Source: Rossellomorea aquimaris
Lineage (GTDB): Bacteria > Bacillota > Bacilli > Bacillales > Fictibacillaceae
Assembly: GCA_020524245.1 (NCBI GenBank)
Contig: JAIVLN010000003.1
Location: 62,001 to 126,000 of the forward strand
Direction: 5' to 3'
DNA length: 64,000 nucleotides
Shown: piece after piece, positions 1-8,493 of the stretch
Layout: each line of letters starts with the position of its first letter
Position numbering within the stretch: position 1 is the stretch's first letter
The notes under the pieces: generated by a model
Told to the model about the DNA's origin: nothing
Database searches by the model: none
What the model saw: the letters and a program-made list of their open reading frames with translations, nothing else
Position numbers and translations under genes: made by a program

Positions 1-555
1 AAAGCGATGTGGAAATGCGTAGAAAAAGACTGGCAAGGATGGATTAAACCATTTGGGTTGAATATTAACGAGCATCACATCCTATGGATTGCCTACCACT
101 TGGAAGGGGCTTCGATCTCCGATATTTCCAAGTATGGTGTTATGCACGTTTCAACGGCCTTCAACTTTTCCAAAAAGCTTGAAGAACAAGGCTATCTGAC
201 ATTCTCAAAGAAAGAAAATGATAAGCGGAACACATATGTGAAACTTACGGAGTCAGGACGCGAACTTCTATTAAGAACGATTGAAGCGTATGAGCCTGAA
301 GAATATGGCATTTTCGGCGCTTCACTCAAGATCCGCGAATTATATGGAAAGTTCCCTGAGTTTGATGAATTGATGGCTGTCATCCGAAGTGTGTACGGCA
401 ACGAATTCATGTCCATTCTTGATACAACCGTTACAAAAATCGATCAGGAATTTGATGAAGTAAACGGGCAGTTGCTTCCGAATAAACTTCAGCCCGATGC
501 GAAACGCCCTGATGAACATGAAGACGAAGAAACTGAAAAATTAGCCACTACTTAA
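1..555 (+). CDS. scoC: HTH-type transcriptional regulator ScoC (Hpr), 5' partial
   Basis: MarR-family winged-helix regulator. In B. subtilis ScoC represses extracellular protease and some sporulation genes as a transition-state regulator. The reading frame is open to the window edge; by my recall of B. subtilis ScoC about 20 N-terminal residues lie outside. The conserved block [11 protein letters not shown] followed by the recognition region ([17 protein letters not shown]) and the wing ([11 protein letters not shown]) is clear. The C-terminus is acidic and diverged, as usual in the family. It converges on yhaI with the two stop codons overlapping by 8 nt, the same neighbour pair as in B. subtilis. 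Identification is by family resemblance and synteny, both strong. Confidence 0.93.
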   Translation, partial: KAMWKCVEKDWQGWIKPFGLNINEHHILWIAYHLEGASISDISKYGVMHVSTAFNFSKKLEEQGYLTFSKKENDKRNTYVKLTESGRELLLRTIEAYEPEEYGIFGASLKIRELYGKFPEFDELMAVIRSVYGNEFMSILDTTVTKIDQEFDEVNGQLLPNKLQPDAKRPDEHEDEETEKLATT

Positions 556-904
556 TTTGACTTTCTTTCGCTTTCATCATTTCAATCAACTTTGCAGTCA
601 AGGTTTTAAAATACCCCTGTCTGTTTAGAGCATTGGCAGTCATGAAAGGATCCAAAGTCAAATTAAGCATGCCTACATAATGAAGAAGAAGAGGAGTCTG
701 ATCAATCATACCGGCTTCTCTTAAATCTTCCTTTTTATGCTCTAACTCTTTGAACAACCGATAAACGTCTTCAACCTCCCTCTCACTCAAATCTTTCTCC
801 ACAATCATCCGATACCATGGATACTCTTTCTCATCCATCGTTCTGACCAACAACTGTTGATAGAAGGAAAGACGCTCAATTTTCTCTCGATCTTGATCTG
901 TCAT
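548..904 (-). CDS. yhaI: YhaI-like protein (DUF1878)
   Basis: Small helical cytoplasmic protein of 118 residues in the DUF1878 family; its function is unknown. The pattern [23 protein letters not shown] near the N-terminus and the C-terminal [18 protein letters not shown] segment fit YhaI. There is no signal peptide or membrane helix. It lies tail to tail with scoC, which matches the B. subtilis order and supports orthology. A shared regulatory role with ScoC is not shown by the sequence. Confidence 0.85.
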   Translation of the reverse strand: MTDQDREKIERLSFYQQLLVRTMDEKEYPWYRMIVEKDLSEREVEDVYRLFKELEHKKEDLREAGMIDQTPLLLHYVGMLNLTLDPFMTANALNRQGYFKTLTAKLIEMMKAKESQIK

Positions 905-933
905 TTTAAAACACTTCCTATGTGTTTATTCAT

Positions 934-981
934 AAGGCTCTTTTCTTAGTGCAAGAGCATAAAAGTTTGCAAAACAGCCTT
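934..981 (+). repeat. Possible empty shell of the long fold-back repeat
   Basis: A 48-nt imperfect palindrome bounded by AAGGCT and AGCCTT. It contains CTCTTTTC, then GCAAGAGC and AAAGTTTGCAAAAC. These are the outer arms of the approximately 300-bp repeat at 16077, 29518 and 36974, whose right end reads AAGAGCAACAAAGTTTGCGAAAAC. Here the roughly 270-nt core is missing. The rest of the 905-1185 gap holds nothing I recognise. Confidence 0.55.
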
Positions 982-1185
982 TCATAATAAACCATCCATC
1001 TTTTACTCTTTATTGTACCCCCACGTTCCTCGAGTGAAAATACTTCCAAGTGCTTTATTATTTTTTTGTAAAACCTATTGATTTTTTGAATAAAACATCG
1101 TAATGTATGTACGTGGTTTTTGAAAAGTAAGGTTTTCACCTTTTTCCACACAATGAACAATCTTAATAAAAGAAGGTGATTCAGC

Positions 1186-1722
1186 ATGAATTGCTTCAAG
1201 TCAATCAACTTAATCAGAGACTACGGTAAATTGCGATTAGGGCTGCTTTCGACAATGTTCAGTCTGACGTATTTTATCGTTTATTTTATGATGTTTAGAA
1301 TGTTTCACCCAGAAACAATCTACACTCAAACCGGCTTGTTTCCAATTTTGGTACTGGCTATTTTGATTATCCCGTTGCATACATTCTTGCATTGTATACC
1401 GATTTGGCTGACGGGAAAGAAAGCTTGGATGGAGCTGACAGATAACCGTTTCTCGTTCTTTTGCCGTATTCCGGGTGTGCTACCAAAGAGAACAGCTTTA
1501 ATTGCGGTCTCATTTCCGCTTGTCGTTATTACCTCTGTTTCATTGATAGGGCCTTTGCTCTTTCCGGAATACTTGCACGTATTTGCAATTGTTTCAACAT
1601 TGAACATGTTCTTTTGTCTAAAAGATCTGATCTATGTCATGCATTTGTGGAATGCACCGAGTGACTCTTTCTTAGAGGACAGTCCTACAGGATTCCAAAT
1701 CATCGTACGCCGGACTTTTTAA
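1186..1722 (+). CDS. DUF3267-type membrane protein
   Basis: Protein of 178 residues with four to five hydrophobic segments (about residues 18-40, 48-68, 105-125, 128-150). A short HTFLH motif lies in the second hydrophobic region, in the place where DUF3267 (putative membrane metalloprotease-like) proteins carry HExxH-like residues. Here the motif is degenerate, so catalysis is doubtful. The start is supported by AGAAGGTGATT upstream of the ATG. It lies between yhaI and ypmS-like genes and is followed by a bidirectional terminator. Family assignment is moderate; the function is unknown. Confidence 0.7.
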   Translation: MNCFKSINLIRDYGKLRLGLLSTMFSLTYFIVYFMMFRMFHPETIYTQTGLFPILVLAILIIPLHTFLHCIPIWLTGKKAWMELTDNRFSFFCRIPGVLPKRTALIAVSFPLVVITSVSLIGPLLFPEYLHVFAIVSTLNMFFCLKDLIYVMHLWNAPSDSFLEDSPTGFQIIVRRTF

Positions 1723-1748
1723 AATAAAAAAGTCGAAAATCAATAAAC

Positions 1749-1776
1749 AAAAAAGGCTGCAGCGGCAGCCTTTTTT
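1749..1776. terminator. Bidirectional intrinsic terminator
   Basis: Perfect hairpin AAAAGGCTGC/GCAGCCTTTT with a 4-nt loop and T-tracts on both strands, placed between the convergent ends of the DUF3267 gene and the ypmS-like gene. Confidence 0.9.
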
Positions 1777-1777
1777 A

Positions 1778-2365
1778 TTATTCTTCCGTAATGTAATACA
1801 CTTTGAAACGGATATTATCCTTTTCTAGATCAAAAGACTCTGCTTTCAAGAACAACTGATCCTGGAATTTGTATTCGGTCAGCTTCACGAGAATCGTTTC
1901 TTCATTATCATTAATTTCCACCCACGGCGGTAATTTCGTACTACCTTTGATGAACTCCAATATTTTTTCTCCCGGAAGCTTCAACGCTCCAAGCTTGATT
2001 GATTCCTCTTTTAGAATGAGATTTCCGTTATCGAGTACTTGTGGCTCGAAGTCCATCGTAAAGTCCACTTGATTAGAAAAGAATGTAAAATAGCCAGTTA
2101 CCTGGACATTATCTTCCAGACGGACGTCATAATCGAATTTAGGATTTCGATCTGATTTCAATTCGGTCAACTGTTCTTTAATGAGGAAATTCAATTGATC
2201 TTTCGAAGATTCGATATCAAATATCGCTTTCCCCTGTTTGGCTTCCTGTCTTCTCATCTCTTCTTGATTCTGATCACTGACAAAAATCAAGGATACGACG
2301 ATGATCGGTACGATAATCATGATGGTAAGCAGTATGAAAAAGGCTGATTTCCACCTGAGTTGCAA
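1778..2365 (-). CDS. ypmS: YpmS family protein (DUF2140)
   Basis: Protein of 195 residues with one N-terminal membrane anchor (about residues 7-29) and an extracytoplasmic domain. The domain pattern (SSKDQLNFLIKEQL, DYDVRLEDNVQVTGYFTFF, LPPWVEI and VYY near the end) fits the YpmS/DUF2140 family of unknown function. The ATG is preceded by AGGAGGAGAAAACC. It is divergent from the small membrane gene at 2472. In B. subtilis ypmS lies elsewhere, so orthology is by sequence pattern, not context. Confidence 0.75.
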   Translation of the reverse strand: MQLRWKSAFFILLTIMIIVPIIVVSLIFVSDQNQEEMRRQEAKQGKAIFDIESSKDQLNFLIKEQLTELKSDRNPKFDYDVRLEDNVQVTGYFTFFSNQVDFTMDFEPQVLDNGNLILKEESIKLGALKLPGEKILEFIKGSTKLPPWVEINDNEETILVKLTEYKFQDQLFLKAESFDLEKDNIRFKVYYITEE

Positions 2366-2471
2366 CGGTTTTCTCCTCCTATCTCTCTTGTCTCATAATA
2401 GTTGTCACTGTTCAATTGGTTGAACTTTTGGTATGTTTAATATACAATCTCTAAACGTTGGAGGTTCAAAT

Positions 2472-2663
2472 ATGACATTAATCGCAATCTATTATATAGC
2501 ATTCGCAAGCGTTGTTCTTTTCTTGTTCAATTCTTTGACGAATCGTCTATGTATCCAAAAAAACATACCTGCTGAAAAACAGGTCAATGTATTCCGCTGG
2601 ATTAACATCATGATTACGATATTATTGGTAAGCTCCTATATTGAAGTCATTTATGTCTCATAA
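2472..2663 (+). CDS. Small two-helix membrane protein
   Basis: A 63-residue protein with two hydrophobic helices (about residues 2-20 and 42-60) joined by a basic polar loop (NRLCIQKNIPAEKQVN). The start at 2472 is chosen because GGAGG ends 7 nt upstream; the frame stays open to an ATG at 2433 that has no ribosome binding site. I do not recognise the family. It ends before the terminator at 2770. Confidence 0.6.
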   Translation: MTLIAIYYIAFASVVLFLFNSLTNRLCIQKNIPAEKQVNVFRWINIMITILLVSSYIEVIYVS

Positions 2664-2769
2664 TAACTCATTATTCCCCAGAATCGTTATGGAGCAAACA
2701 TGGTAACAAGATGATTATATAGGACAGCTTAGACGAAAGATAGTATGTATTTCTTCGGATAAGTAAACA

Positions 2770-2798
2770 AGAGGCTGACAAGCAGGTCAGCCTCTTTC
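2770..2798. terminator. Intrinsic terminator
   Basis: Hairpin AGAGGCTGAC/GTCAGCCTCT followed by TTTCTT on the plus strand, about 100 nt after the small membrane gene. The reverse strand has a weaker tail. Confidence 0.8.
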
Positions 2799-2819
2799 TT
2801 ATTTCCCATCATTATCTTA

Positions 2820-2915
2820 TTAGCCTAGACAAGCGCATCCTACGATAATCAAAAGGATGAACAATACGACGATGATCGCGAATCCTTTACCATATCCATA
2901 TCCGTATCCACCCAT
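2820..2915 (-). CDS. YjcZ-family spore peptide
   Basis: A 31-residue peptide: a Gly/Tyr-rich start ([13 protein letters not shown]), one very hydrophobic helix ([14 protein letters not shown]) and a Cys-containing end (CACLG). This is the signature of YjcZ-type sporulation proteins, which are tiny and often missed. The ATG is preceded by GGGGGTGAGATC. It forms a pair with the similar peptide at 3009, same strand. The family is known for spore expression in Bacillus; the biochemical role is not known to me. Confidence 0.85.
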   Translation of the reverse strand: MGGYGYGYGKGFAIIVVLFILLIIVGCACLG

Positions 2916-3008
2916 GATCTCACCCCCTGTTCTGGTGTTGCTTTATCCTATGCATCCATCTAACCCAAAGCATAGGCTGCTATCCTTCCTTTGTTAAAAA
3001 ATCCTTTT

Positions 3009-3095
3009 CTAACAGAGGCAGCAAGCTCCTATGATGATTAACAAAAGGAACAATACTACGATCAAAGCAAAGCCGCTTCCATGTCCGTAACCCAT
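3009..3095 (-). CDS. YjcZ-family spore peptide, second copy
   Basis: A 28-residue peptide with the same plan as its neighbour: MGYGHGSGFA, a hydrophobic helix (LIVVLFLLLIII) and a Cys-rich tail (GACCLC). An AAAGGAGGGATTG ribosome binding site precedes the ATG. The two genes are tandem and probably arose by duplication. The start and stop were read directly from the minus strand. Confidence 0.85.
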   Translation of the reverse strand: MGYGHGSGFALIVVLFLLLIIIGACCLC

Positions 3096-3309
3096 TGCAA
3101 TCCCTCCTTTTGGTGTACAGTATAGTGTATAAGTCTAGAGCAATTTTGATTAGACCAATGCCCTTATTTTGAAAAACGGGCTCCTGCACAATCAATTCCA
3201 ATAAATGTGTATTTTTTCTCATATTTGCAGTCCAGAGTGTATTTTTAATAGAGGGATATGCTATAGTAGAACATGTGAAAAAATTTCTACTTCATAGGAG
3301 TGTATGTCG

Positions 3310-4221
3310 ATGAAAAAGTGGATCCTATCCATTGCGGCCGCAACGACCATCTTTGGTGTAGCAGCATGTAGCAATGACGGCGCATCAGGAGACAGTAAGG
3401 TCCTGGTGGAAACAAGTGCAGGAGAAGTGACACAAGAGGATTTCTACAATGAGTTGAAGAAACAACCTCAATCCGAACAAATACTTAAAGAGCTCGTTCA
3501 ATATAAAGTTCTTTCTGAGAAATTCGAAGTAACGGATAAAGAGTTAGATAAAGAAATCGATTATCTCAAGAAGCAATTTGGTGGAGAAGAAGGATTCAAG
3601 AACGCCCTTGAACAAAGTGGAATTAAAGGTGAAGAAGAACTTCGCGATGTTGTGAAACGTAACCTTGTATTCTTCAAAGCTCAGACCGAAGGAATCGAAG
3701 TTTCTGAGAAAGAAATGAAGAAAATGTACGAAGAGCAATACAAAGTAGAAGAAGTAGAAGCTCGTCATATCCTTGTAAAAGACGAGAAAACAGCTAAAGA
3801 AGTGAAGCAAAAGCTTGAAGACGGCGGAGATTTCGCTAAATTGGCAAAAGAATACTCTACAGATCCTGGTTCTAAAGAAAAAGGCGGAGAGTTAGGCTCA
3901 TTCGGTCGTGGACAAATGGTCCCTGAATTCGAACAAGCTGCTTTCACACTTGAACCTGGTAAAATTTCTGAGCCAGTGAAATCCCAACATGGTTTCCATA
4001 TCATTGAAGTCTTGAATCAAAAGACACAATCATTTGAAGATGCAGAGTACCAAATCAAGAAATCACTACTCCAGCAAAAAGCTCAAGAACAAGCACAGAA
4101 AAACCCTGAGTCCAATCCAATCGACAAAGCTCTAGAAGATGCTGATATTGATGTAAAAGTGGACGAGTACAAAGACTTGTTCAAAAAGGGTGGCTCTGAA
4201 AACCCTGAAGAAGCGAAATAA
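3310..4221 (+). CDS. prsA: Foldase lipoprotein PrsA
   Basis: Post-translocation peptidyl-prolyl cis/trans isomerase on the outer face of the membrane, helping secreted proteins fold. It has a lipoprotein signal with lipobox VAAC (lipidated Cys at about residue 20), N-terminal SurA-like helices, and a parvulin domain at about residues 150-235 (EARHILVKDE, GGELGSFGRGQMVPEFE, HGFHIIEV). The C-terminal linker is Lys/Glu-rich, as in other PrsA. I chose ATG 3310 because GGAG lies 9 nt upstream; the ATG at 3304 is only 3 nt from it. A TATAGT hexamer at 3262 may be the -10. It is near a CssRS-like secretion-stress system and shares the window with signal peptidase I. Confidence 0.95.
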   Translation: MKKWILSIAAATTIFGVAACSNDGASGDSKVLVETSAGEVTQEDFYNELKKQPQSEQILKELVQYKVLSEKFEVTDKELDKEIDYLKKQFGGEEGFKNALEQSGIKGEEELRDVVKRNLVFFKAQTEGIEVSEKEMKKMYEEQYKVEEVEARHILVKDEKTAKEVKQKLEDGGDFAKLAKEYSTDPGSKEKGGELGSFGRGQMVPEFEQAAFTLEPGKISEPVKSQHGFHIIEVLNQKTQSFEDAEYQIKKSLLQQKAQEQAQKNPESNPIDKALEDADIDVKVDEYKDLFKKGGSENPEEAK

Positions 4222-4237
4222 AACGTTCAATAAGAAA

Positions 4238-4266
4238 GAAGCTGACCTCGCGTCAGCTTCTTTTTT
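4238..4266 (+). terminator. prsA terminator
   Basis: Hairpin GAAGCTGAC/GTCAGCTTC with a 5-nt loop followed by TTTTTT, 17 nt after the prsA stop. Confidence 0.92.
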
Positions 4267-4320
4267 CATGTGTGTGGGGTTTGGATGGTGGATTTGTGAG
4301 AGTCAGGCTGGAATTGTGCC

Positions 4321-4480
4321 GTTTGGGCTATAATTCTGGATTTTGGGCTATAATTCTGGAATCTGGGCTATAATTCTGGAATCTGGGCTATAATTTCGAA
4401 ATCTGGTCTATAATTCCGAAATCTGCTCTATAATTCCGAAATCTGGTCTATAATTTCGAAATCTGGTCTATAAATCTCAC
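4321..4480 (+). repeat. Array 1: eight 20-nt units, TATAAT family
   Basis: The core CTATAA recurs at 4328, 4348, 4368, 4388, 4408, 4428, 4448 and 4468, exactly every 20 nt. Flanks vary (TCTGGG, TCTGGT, TCTGCT before; TTCTGGA, TTTCGAA, TTCCGAA after). It lies between the prsA and yhaL terminators, so it is probably outside both transcripts. The same family recurs inverted at 43411. No coding potential is supported. Confidence 0.95.
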
Positions 4481-4520
4481 CACTACGCTCCTTTCGGCAG
4501 CGTTTTCCTATCTCTAAAGT

Positions 4521-4570
4521 AAAAAAAGCTGATTCGACACCCCGTAAAGGTTGTGCTGAATCAGCTTTTT
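4521..4570. terminator. yhaL terminator (bidirectional)
   Basis: Stem AAAAGCTGATTC/GAATCAGCTTTT flanked by A- and T-tracts, just beyond the 3' end of yhaL on the minus strand. Confidence 0.88.
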
Positions 4571-4582
4571 CACCATATATGC

Positions 4583-4855
4583 TCATTCTCCAGATGCTTG
4601 GTCTCTTCGTTTCTTTTCTTCTTCAATCCGTTCCATGTACACTTTACCTTCTTCTTCAATGTGCACACGATCAAGCTTCTTATCCTCCATCGCATGATGC
4701 CATGCCCGGTATCCCGAGTAGGCGATTCCGGCCATCACAAAATACATCCACCACGGTACACCTGACAAAACCGGTGTAAGGCTTGCGTATATACCTGTCC
4801 ATTGCAATAAGACAAAAAATAAAACAACCGTTGCGACTACGTAAAGGCGACGCAT
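4583..4855 (-). CDS. yhaL: Sporulation protein YhaL
   Basis: A 90-residue protein. Two hydrophobic segments (about 3-20 and 30-50) precede a charged C-terminal helix. The block PWWMYFVMAGIAYSGYRAW followed by EEEGKVYMERIEEE matches YhaL, a sporulation-associated membrane protein of B. subtilis. The N-terminus is longer than the roughly 70 residues I recall for B. subtilis. ATG 4855 is chosen because AAGGGAGGG lies 6-8 nt upstream; the ATG at 4879 has no such site. Synteny with yhaM supports the call. Confidence 0.85.
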   Translation of the reverse strand: MRRLYVVATVVLFFVLLQWTGIYASLTPVLSGVPWWMYFVMAGIAYSGYRAWHHAMEDKKLDRVHIEEEGKVYMERIEEEKKRRDQASGE

Positions 4856-4926
4856 CACAATCCCTCCCTTTGTAGACAAGCATTGATATTACAAAGGTAT
4901 GTAGGAAAACGGTTGTTTATGACAGA

Positions 4927-5895
4927 TTACATATTGGTTGGGACAGTCTTTTTATGATCAATCAGAGGCTTATAAAAGGAACGGTTATCGAGGGCAAAGA
5001 CGCGCTCAGTAAATTCACCCGGTTCGACTTTACTCAGGGCACGATCCATCATGTTCATTTTCGCATCGATGTTATCAATATAATGGAGAATTTCCGCTTC
5101 TCGAACTAATGGCGGCTTAGGGCTTCCCCACTCTGCTTTATGATGATGACTAAGGACCATATGCTGTAGGATGACGACCTCTTCTCCGTCAATGCCAAGT
5201 TCCTGAGCTGCTTCCTTGATCTCTTCGACCATCATGGTGATGTGTCCAAGCAAATTCCCTTCAAGTGTGTAGCTCGGTGCGACAGGACCTGAAAGTTCGC
5301 GCGTTTTTCCAAGGTCATGTAAGATGACACCTGCATACAGAAGGTCAGTGTCCAATGATGGGTACAATTGCGCAATCGACTTCGCGAGTCGAAGCATTGA
5401 AACGACGTGAAACGCCAAGCCGGACACAAAGTCGTGATGGTTTTTCGTAGCAGCAGGGAAATCCAGGAACGCTTTCTGATGCTTTTTCACAAGGTGTCTC
5501 GTAATGCGCTGGATGTTCGGGTTTTTCATTTCAAAAATCGCCTGTGTGATCACTTCGATCATCTCATCTTGTGCAATTGGCGCAGTCTCGACGAAATCAT
5601 GTACACTGACGCCATCCGCTTCATTCGATAAGCGGATCTGTTTCACTTTCAACTGATTTTTCCCGCGATAGCTCGTAATGTCTCCCATCACGCGCACGAT
5701 GTACTCAGGCAGATACTGCTTCTCATCCTCAGGCGATGAATCCCAAAGTTTCGCCTCGATATCACCCGTATGATCCTGGAGAATGAGGGTCATGAATGGC
5801 TTCCCTGTACTCGTCACCCCTTTGGTTGCTGATTTGATCAGCAGAAAGTCATCAAATACATCGCCTACATCATATTGCTGGATACCTCGTTTCAT
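4927..5895 (-). CDS. yhaM: 3'-5' exoribonuclease YhaM
   Basis: A 322-residue protein with an OB-fold nucleic-acid-binding domain (about residues 10-95) and an HD hydrolase domain (about 160-290) with metal ligands at H163, the HD pair at 193-194 and the later HHH of LSHHHKAE. YhaM is known as a Mn-dependent 3'-5' exonuclease acting on short RNA and single-stranded DNA. In B. subtilis it is co-transcribed behind yhaN; here an MFS gene and a two-component system stand between. The gap to the MFS gene is 16 nt, so co-transcription is likely. Confidence 0.93.
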   Translation of the reverse strand: MKRGIQQYDVGDVFDDFLLIKSATKGVTSTGKPFMTLILQDHTGDIEAKLWDSSPEDEKQYLPEYIVRVMGDITSYRGKNQLKVKQIRLSNEADGVSVHDFVETAPIAQDEMIEVITQAIFEMKNPNIQRITRHLVKKHQKAFLDFPAATKNHHDFVSGLAFHVVSMLRLAKSIAQLYPSLDTDLLYAGVILHDLGKTRELSGPVAPSYTLEGNLLGHITMMVEEIKEAAQELGIDGEEVVILQHMVLSHHHKAEWGSPKPPLVREAEILHYIDNIDAKMNMMDRALSKVEPGEFTERVFALDNRSFYKPLIDHKKTVPTNM

Positions 5896-5911
5896 TCCGT
5901 TACCTCCTTAA

Positions 5912-7120
5912 TTAGTTACTGTTTTCAACTGTGCTGTTTTCGACCTTTGTTGCTGTCCATACTTTCACTGCCACTAGAGCAACCAACAATACAACTGCAC
6001 CGAGTAAGTATGGAATATGTATGTTGACTTCGAATAAGAAACCTGCAACGACAGGTCCTACTGCATTCCCTAAGCTCAAGAACGAGTTGTTCAATCCCAT
6101 AATCGTCCCTTGCTGTTTCCCGGCAAGTTTTGAAATAAAGGAATTGAGTGATGGTCTTAGAATCGAGTTTCCTAAAAAGAAGATGGATACGGTCAAAAGA
6201 ACGGTTACATAATCAAAAGCGAATACCATGAGGATGAAACCGATGGCACTCAATAGTAAGGATCCGGATACGACTCGGTTGTCTCCGAACCGTTTTGTAA
6301 GTCTTCCAACGAGTGTACCTTGAGCAATCGCTCCAATCACGCCCGTCACCGCTACGATCACTCCGACTTCTGCCGGGTCATAACCATACCTCTTCAACGC
6401 GTAAAATCCGAAAATGGAAGTGAAATTCGCTAAGGCGAAGCTCATGACGAACACAAGTACGAGCAAGAAGCCGACCGGGCTTTTCAGCGCCGTCACCATC
6501 CGGACGAGATGATTGACTTTCTCTTCATTCTTCGCTGCTTCCTTGTCTTCATCTGATAACGTTTCTTTCAATAGGAATACCGATACGATCGCTGCCAACG
6601 TACCTGCGCAACCGGCAATCAGAAATGGTAAAGACAGTTCAATTTCAGCAAGCCAACCACCGATTCCCGGTCCGATGACAATTCCTAACGCCATGGCTGC
6701 CCCTAAAAGGCCCATGCCTTTCCCTCGATCTTCTTCTGAGGTGACATCTGCCACATACGCCATCGCTGTCGGCATGATTGCAGAACCGAAAGTCCCTGCG
6801 AGAATTCTGGAGGCGTATAGCATCCACAGATCTGTTGCGAATGCAAAAATAAATTCCGCAGCAGCAAATCCGAACATTCCGAGGGTGATGAGCGGTTTCC
6901 GACCAATCCGGTCCGATAACCTACCCCAAAACGGGGCGAGCAAAAACTGCATGAATGCGAAGGAAGCGACCAACAAACCGAGATCCCTTCCTGTTGCGTT
7001 AAATGCTTCTACATAGTAAGGGAGAATCGGGATGACCAATCCGATTCCGACCATGATGATGAATAGGTTCAACATTAATAAAAGCAATGGTGCTGTTTTC
7101 TTCTGTTTCGCTTCTACCAT
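5912..7120 (-). CDS. MFS multidrug efflux transporter (DHA1 type)
   Basis: A 402-residue protein with 12 predicted membrane helices. The drug:proton antiporter motif A is seen after the second helix (GRLSDRIGRKP), and motif C-like GIVIGPGIGG in the fifth helix. It resembles the Bmr/Blt/NorA/TetA(L)-like group; the substrate cannot be told. It follows the CssS-like kinase gene by 38 nt and precedes yhaM by 16 nt, all minus strand, so it is probably in the same operon. Co-expression with a secretion or envelope stress sensor suggests a stress-linked export role, but this is inference. Confidence 0.88.
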   Translation of the reverse strand: MVEAKQKKTAPLLLLMLNLFIIMVGIGLVIPILPYYVEAFNATGRDLGLLVASFAFMQFLLAPFWGRLSDRIGRKPLITLGMFGFAAAEFIFAFATDLWMLYASRILAGTFGSAIMPTAMAYVADVTSEEDRGKGMGLLGAAMALGIVIGPGIGGWLAEIELSLPFLIAGCAGTLAAIVSVFLLKETLSDEDKEAAKNEEKVNHLVRMVTALKSPVGFLLVLVFVMSFALANFTSIFGFYALKRYGYDPAEVGVIVAVTGVIGAIAQGTLVGRLTKRFGDNRVVSGSLLLSAIGFILMVFAFDYVTVLLTVSIFFLGNSILRPSLNSFISKLAGKQQGTIMGLNNSFLSLGNAVGPVVAGFLFEVNIHIPYLLGAVVLLVALVAVKVWTATKVENSTVENSN

Positions 7121-7158
7121 GAAATCATCCTTCTAATGACATACGGTCCATTTCATTT

Positions 7159-8493
7159 TCATATCACCATCTGAATCAATACGCCATCCTGATGGTTTTG
7201 GACCTCTACAGTACCATTATGAAGTTCTACGATCCGTTTTACAATAGCTAACCCAAGACCAAACTGCCCTTTGTTGCTTTTCTGGAAAGGTTCGAACAAT
7301 CGATCCAGATCCTCTTCCGGAATGAGCTCACCATCATTTTTTACAAGAATATAGGTTCTCCCGTCCTTTTGATAGGACATAATCTCAATATAAGACGCTG
7401 CGTAACGAAAAGCATTCTGTATCAAGTTTTCAAACACGACTTCCCACTGCTTGCGGTCTCCTTGGAAGACCACCTCTTCTCCCTCAAGGATGATAGAAAG
7501 GTCATCACGCTGATAACGGAATCGATCTAATACCTCATCGAGAAGGGTACCGAAACGGATTTTCACGGCATCCGGTTCTGTGTCTTGCATCAGATCCAGC
7601 TTTGAAAAGTAGATCATGTCCTTAACGCGTTCTTCCATCCGCCCGGATTGCTGAAGGATGACATCCATCATTCCCTCCAGATCCTTTTCAGGCATCACAC
7701 CGTCTTTTACGGATTGTGCATAGCTTTTGATGGTCATGATCGGTGTTTTCAATTCGTGTGAAGCATGTTGAATGAACATTTTCTGAGACTGGTCATTCCG
7801 AATAAGGTTCTGTCTCATTCGCTCGAATTGGTTCGATAAAAGCTCGAAATCCTGATCTCCTTTCAGCTGTAACGGCTCTTTCCAATTCCTATTACCGATT
7901 TGCTCAAACCGTTCCCCGAGAACCTGTAACGGTTTCCGTAAATAATTGGACAACCAGATAGCGGGGATGATGCTAATCAGGATACCGATCAGGAAAATCC
8001 ATATCAAACGTTCCCAAAGCCTTTGGACAAGCTGATCCCGATAGGTGTCCCACATGTACGAGACGAGATATGTCGGATTCCCGTTCACTTCTATGGGACG
8101 GATAATGTAAAAGAGAGAAGCCTCACGGTAGGTCAGCTGGAATTCTCCTACTTGTCCATCCAGCGTTGAAACGTTCTCCCATATTTTACTCAGTACCACA
8201 TCCGGTACAACATCCCCTTTCAGCAGAAACGATTGATTCCCTAAGAGAAGATGGCCAACAGAACGGGTCGCTTCTCGTCGCTCAATGAAATTCATGTTGG
8301 AATCCGGTAGCTGCTGCTCTGGACTCGTCCCTTGTAAAATCAACTCCTGTTGCTCTTCGATCAGTCGATACGTTTCGTCAGTGAGGGCTTCCCTCATGGA
8401 AAGCGGATAGATGACCACGACAGAAAGCCCGACTACAAAGACTAATAGGAAAAAGGATAGCCAGATTCGCTGAGCGATACTCAGTTGCTTCAT
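7159..8493 (-). CDS. cssS: CssS-like sensor histidine kinase
   Basis: A 444-residue membrane kinase. TM1 is at about 10-30, an extracytoplasmic sensor at 31-162, TM2 at 163-182, then HAMP, the dimerisation box HASHELKTPIM (phospho-acceptor H about 243), and the ATPase domain with N-box ENLIQNAFRY and G-box FGLGLAIVKRI. Its plan and the motif SYMWDTYRD before TM2 resemble B. subtilis CssS, which senses misfolded protein at the membrane-wall interface. It overlaps the regulator gene by 4 nt. Paralogues exist, so the exact orthology is less sure than the pair type. Confidence 0.75.
   Translation of the reverse strand: MKQLSIAQRIWLSFFLLVFVVGLSVVVIYPLSMREALTDETYRLIEEQQELILQGTSPEQQLPDSNMNFIERREATRSVGHLLLGNQSFLLKGDVVPDVVLSKIWENVSTLDGQVGEFQLTYREASLFYIIRPIEVNGNPTYLVSYMWDTYRDQLVQRLWERLIWIFLIGILISIIPAIWLSNYLRKPLQVLGERFEQIGNRNWKEPLQLKGDQDFELLSNQFERMRQNLIRNDQSQKMFIQHASHELKTPIMTIKSYAQSVKDGVMPEKDLEGMMDVILQQSGRMEERVKDMIYFSKLDLMQDTEPDAVKIRFGTLLDEVLDRFRYQRDDLSIILEGEEVVFQGDRKQWEVVFENLIQNAFRYAASYIEIMSYQKDGRTYILVKNDGELIPEEDLDRLFEPFQKSNKGQFGLGLAIVKRIVELHNGTVEVQNHQDGVLIQMVI

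Noticed and set aside
930-1208. 92-codon minus ORF between yhaI and the DUF3267 gene
   Set aside because: No ribosome binding site, low-complexity composition, covers the repeat shell and overlaps the next start.
4321-4480. CRISPR array
   Set aside because: Units of 20-21 nt have no separate unique spacers of 30-40 nt, and no cas gene is present. The same holds for the other five arrays.
6513-7016. 167-codon plus ORF antisense to the MFS gene
   Set aside because: Shadow of a high-quality transporter gene; no ribosome binding site or family.
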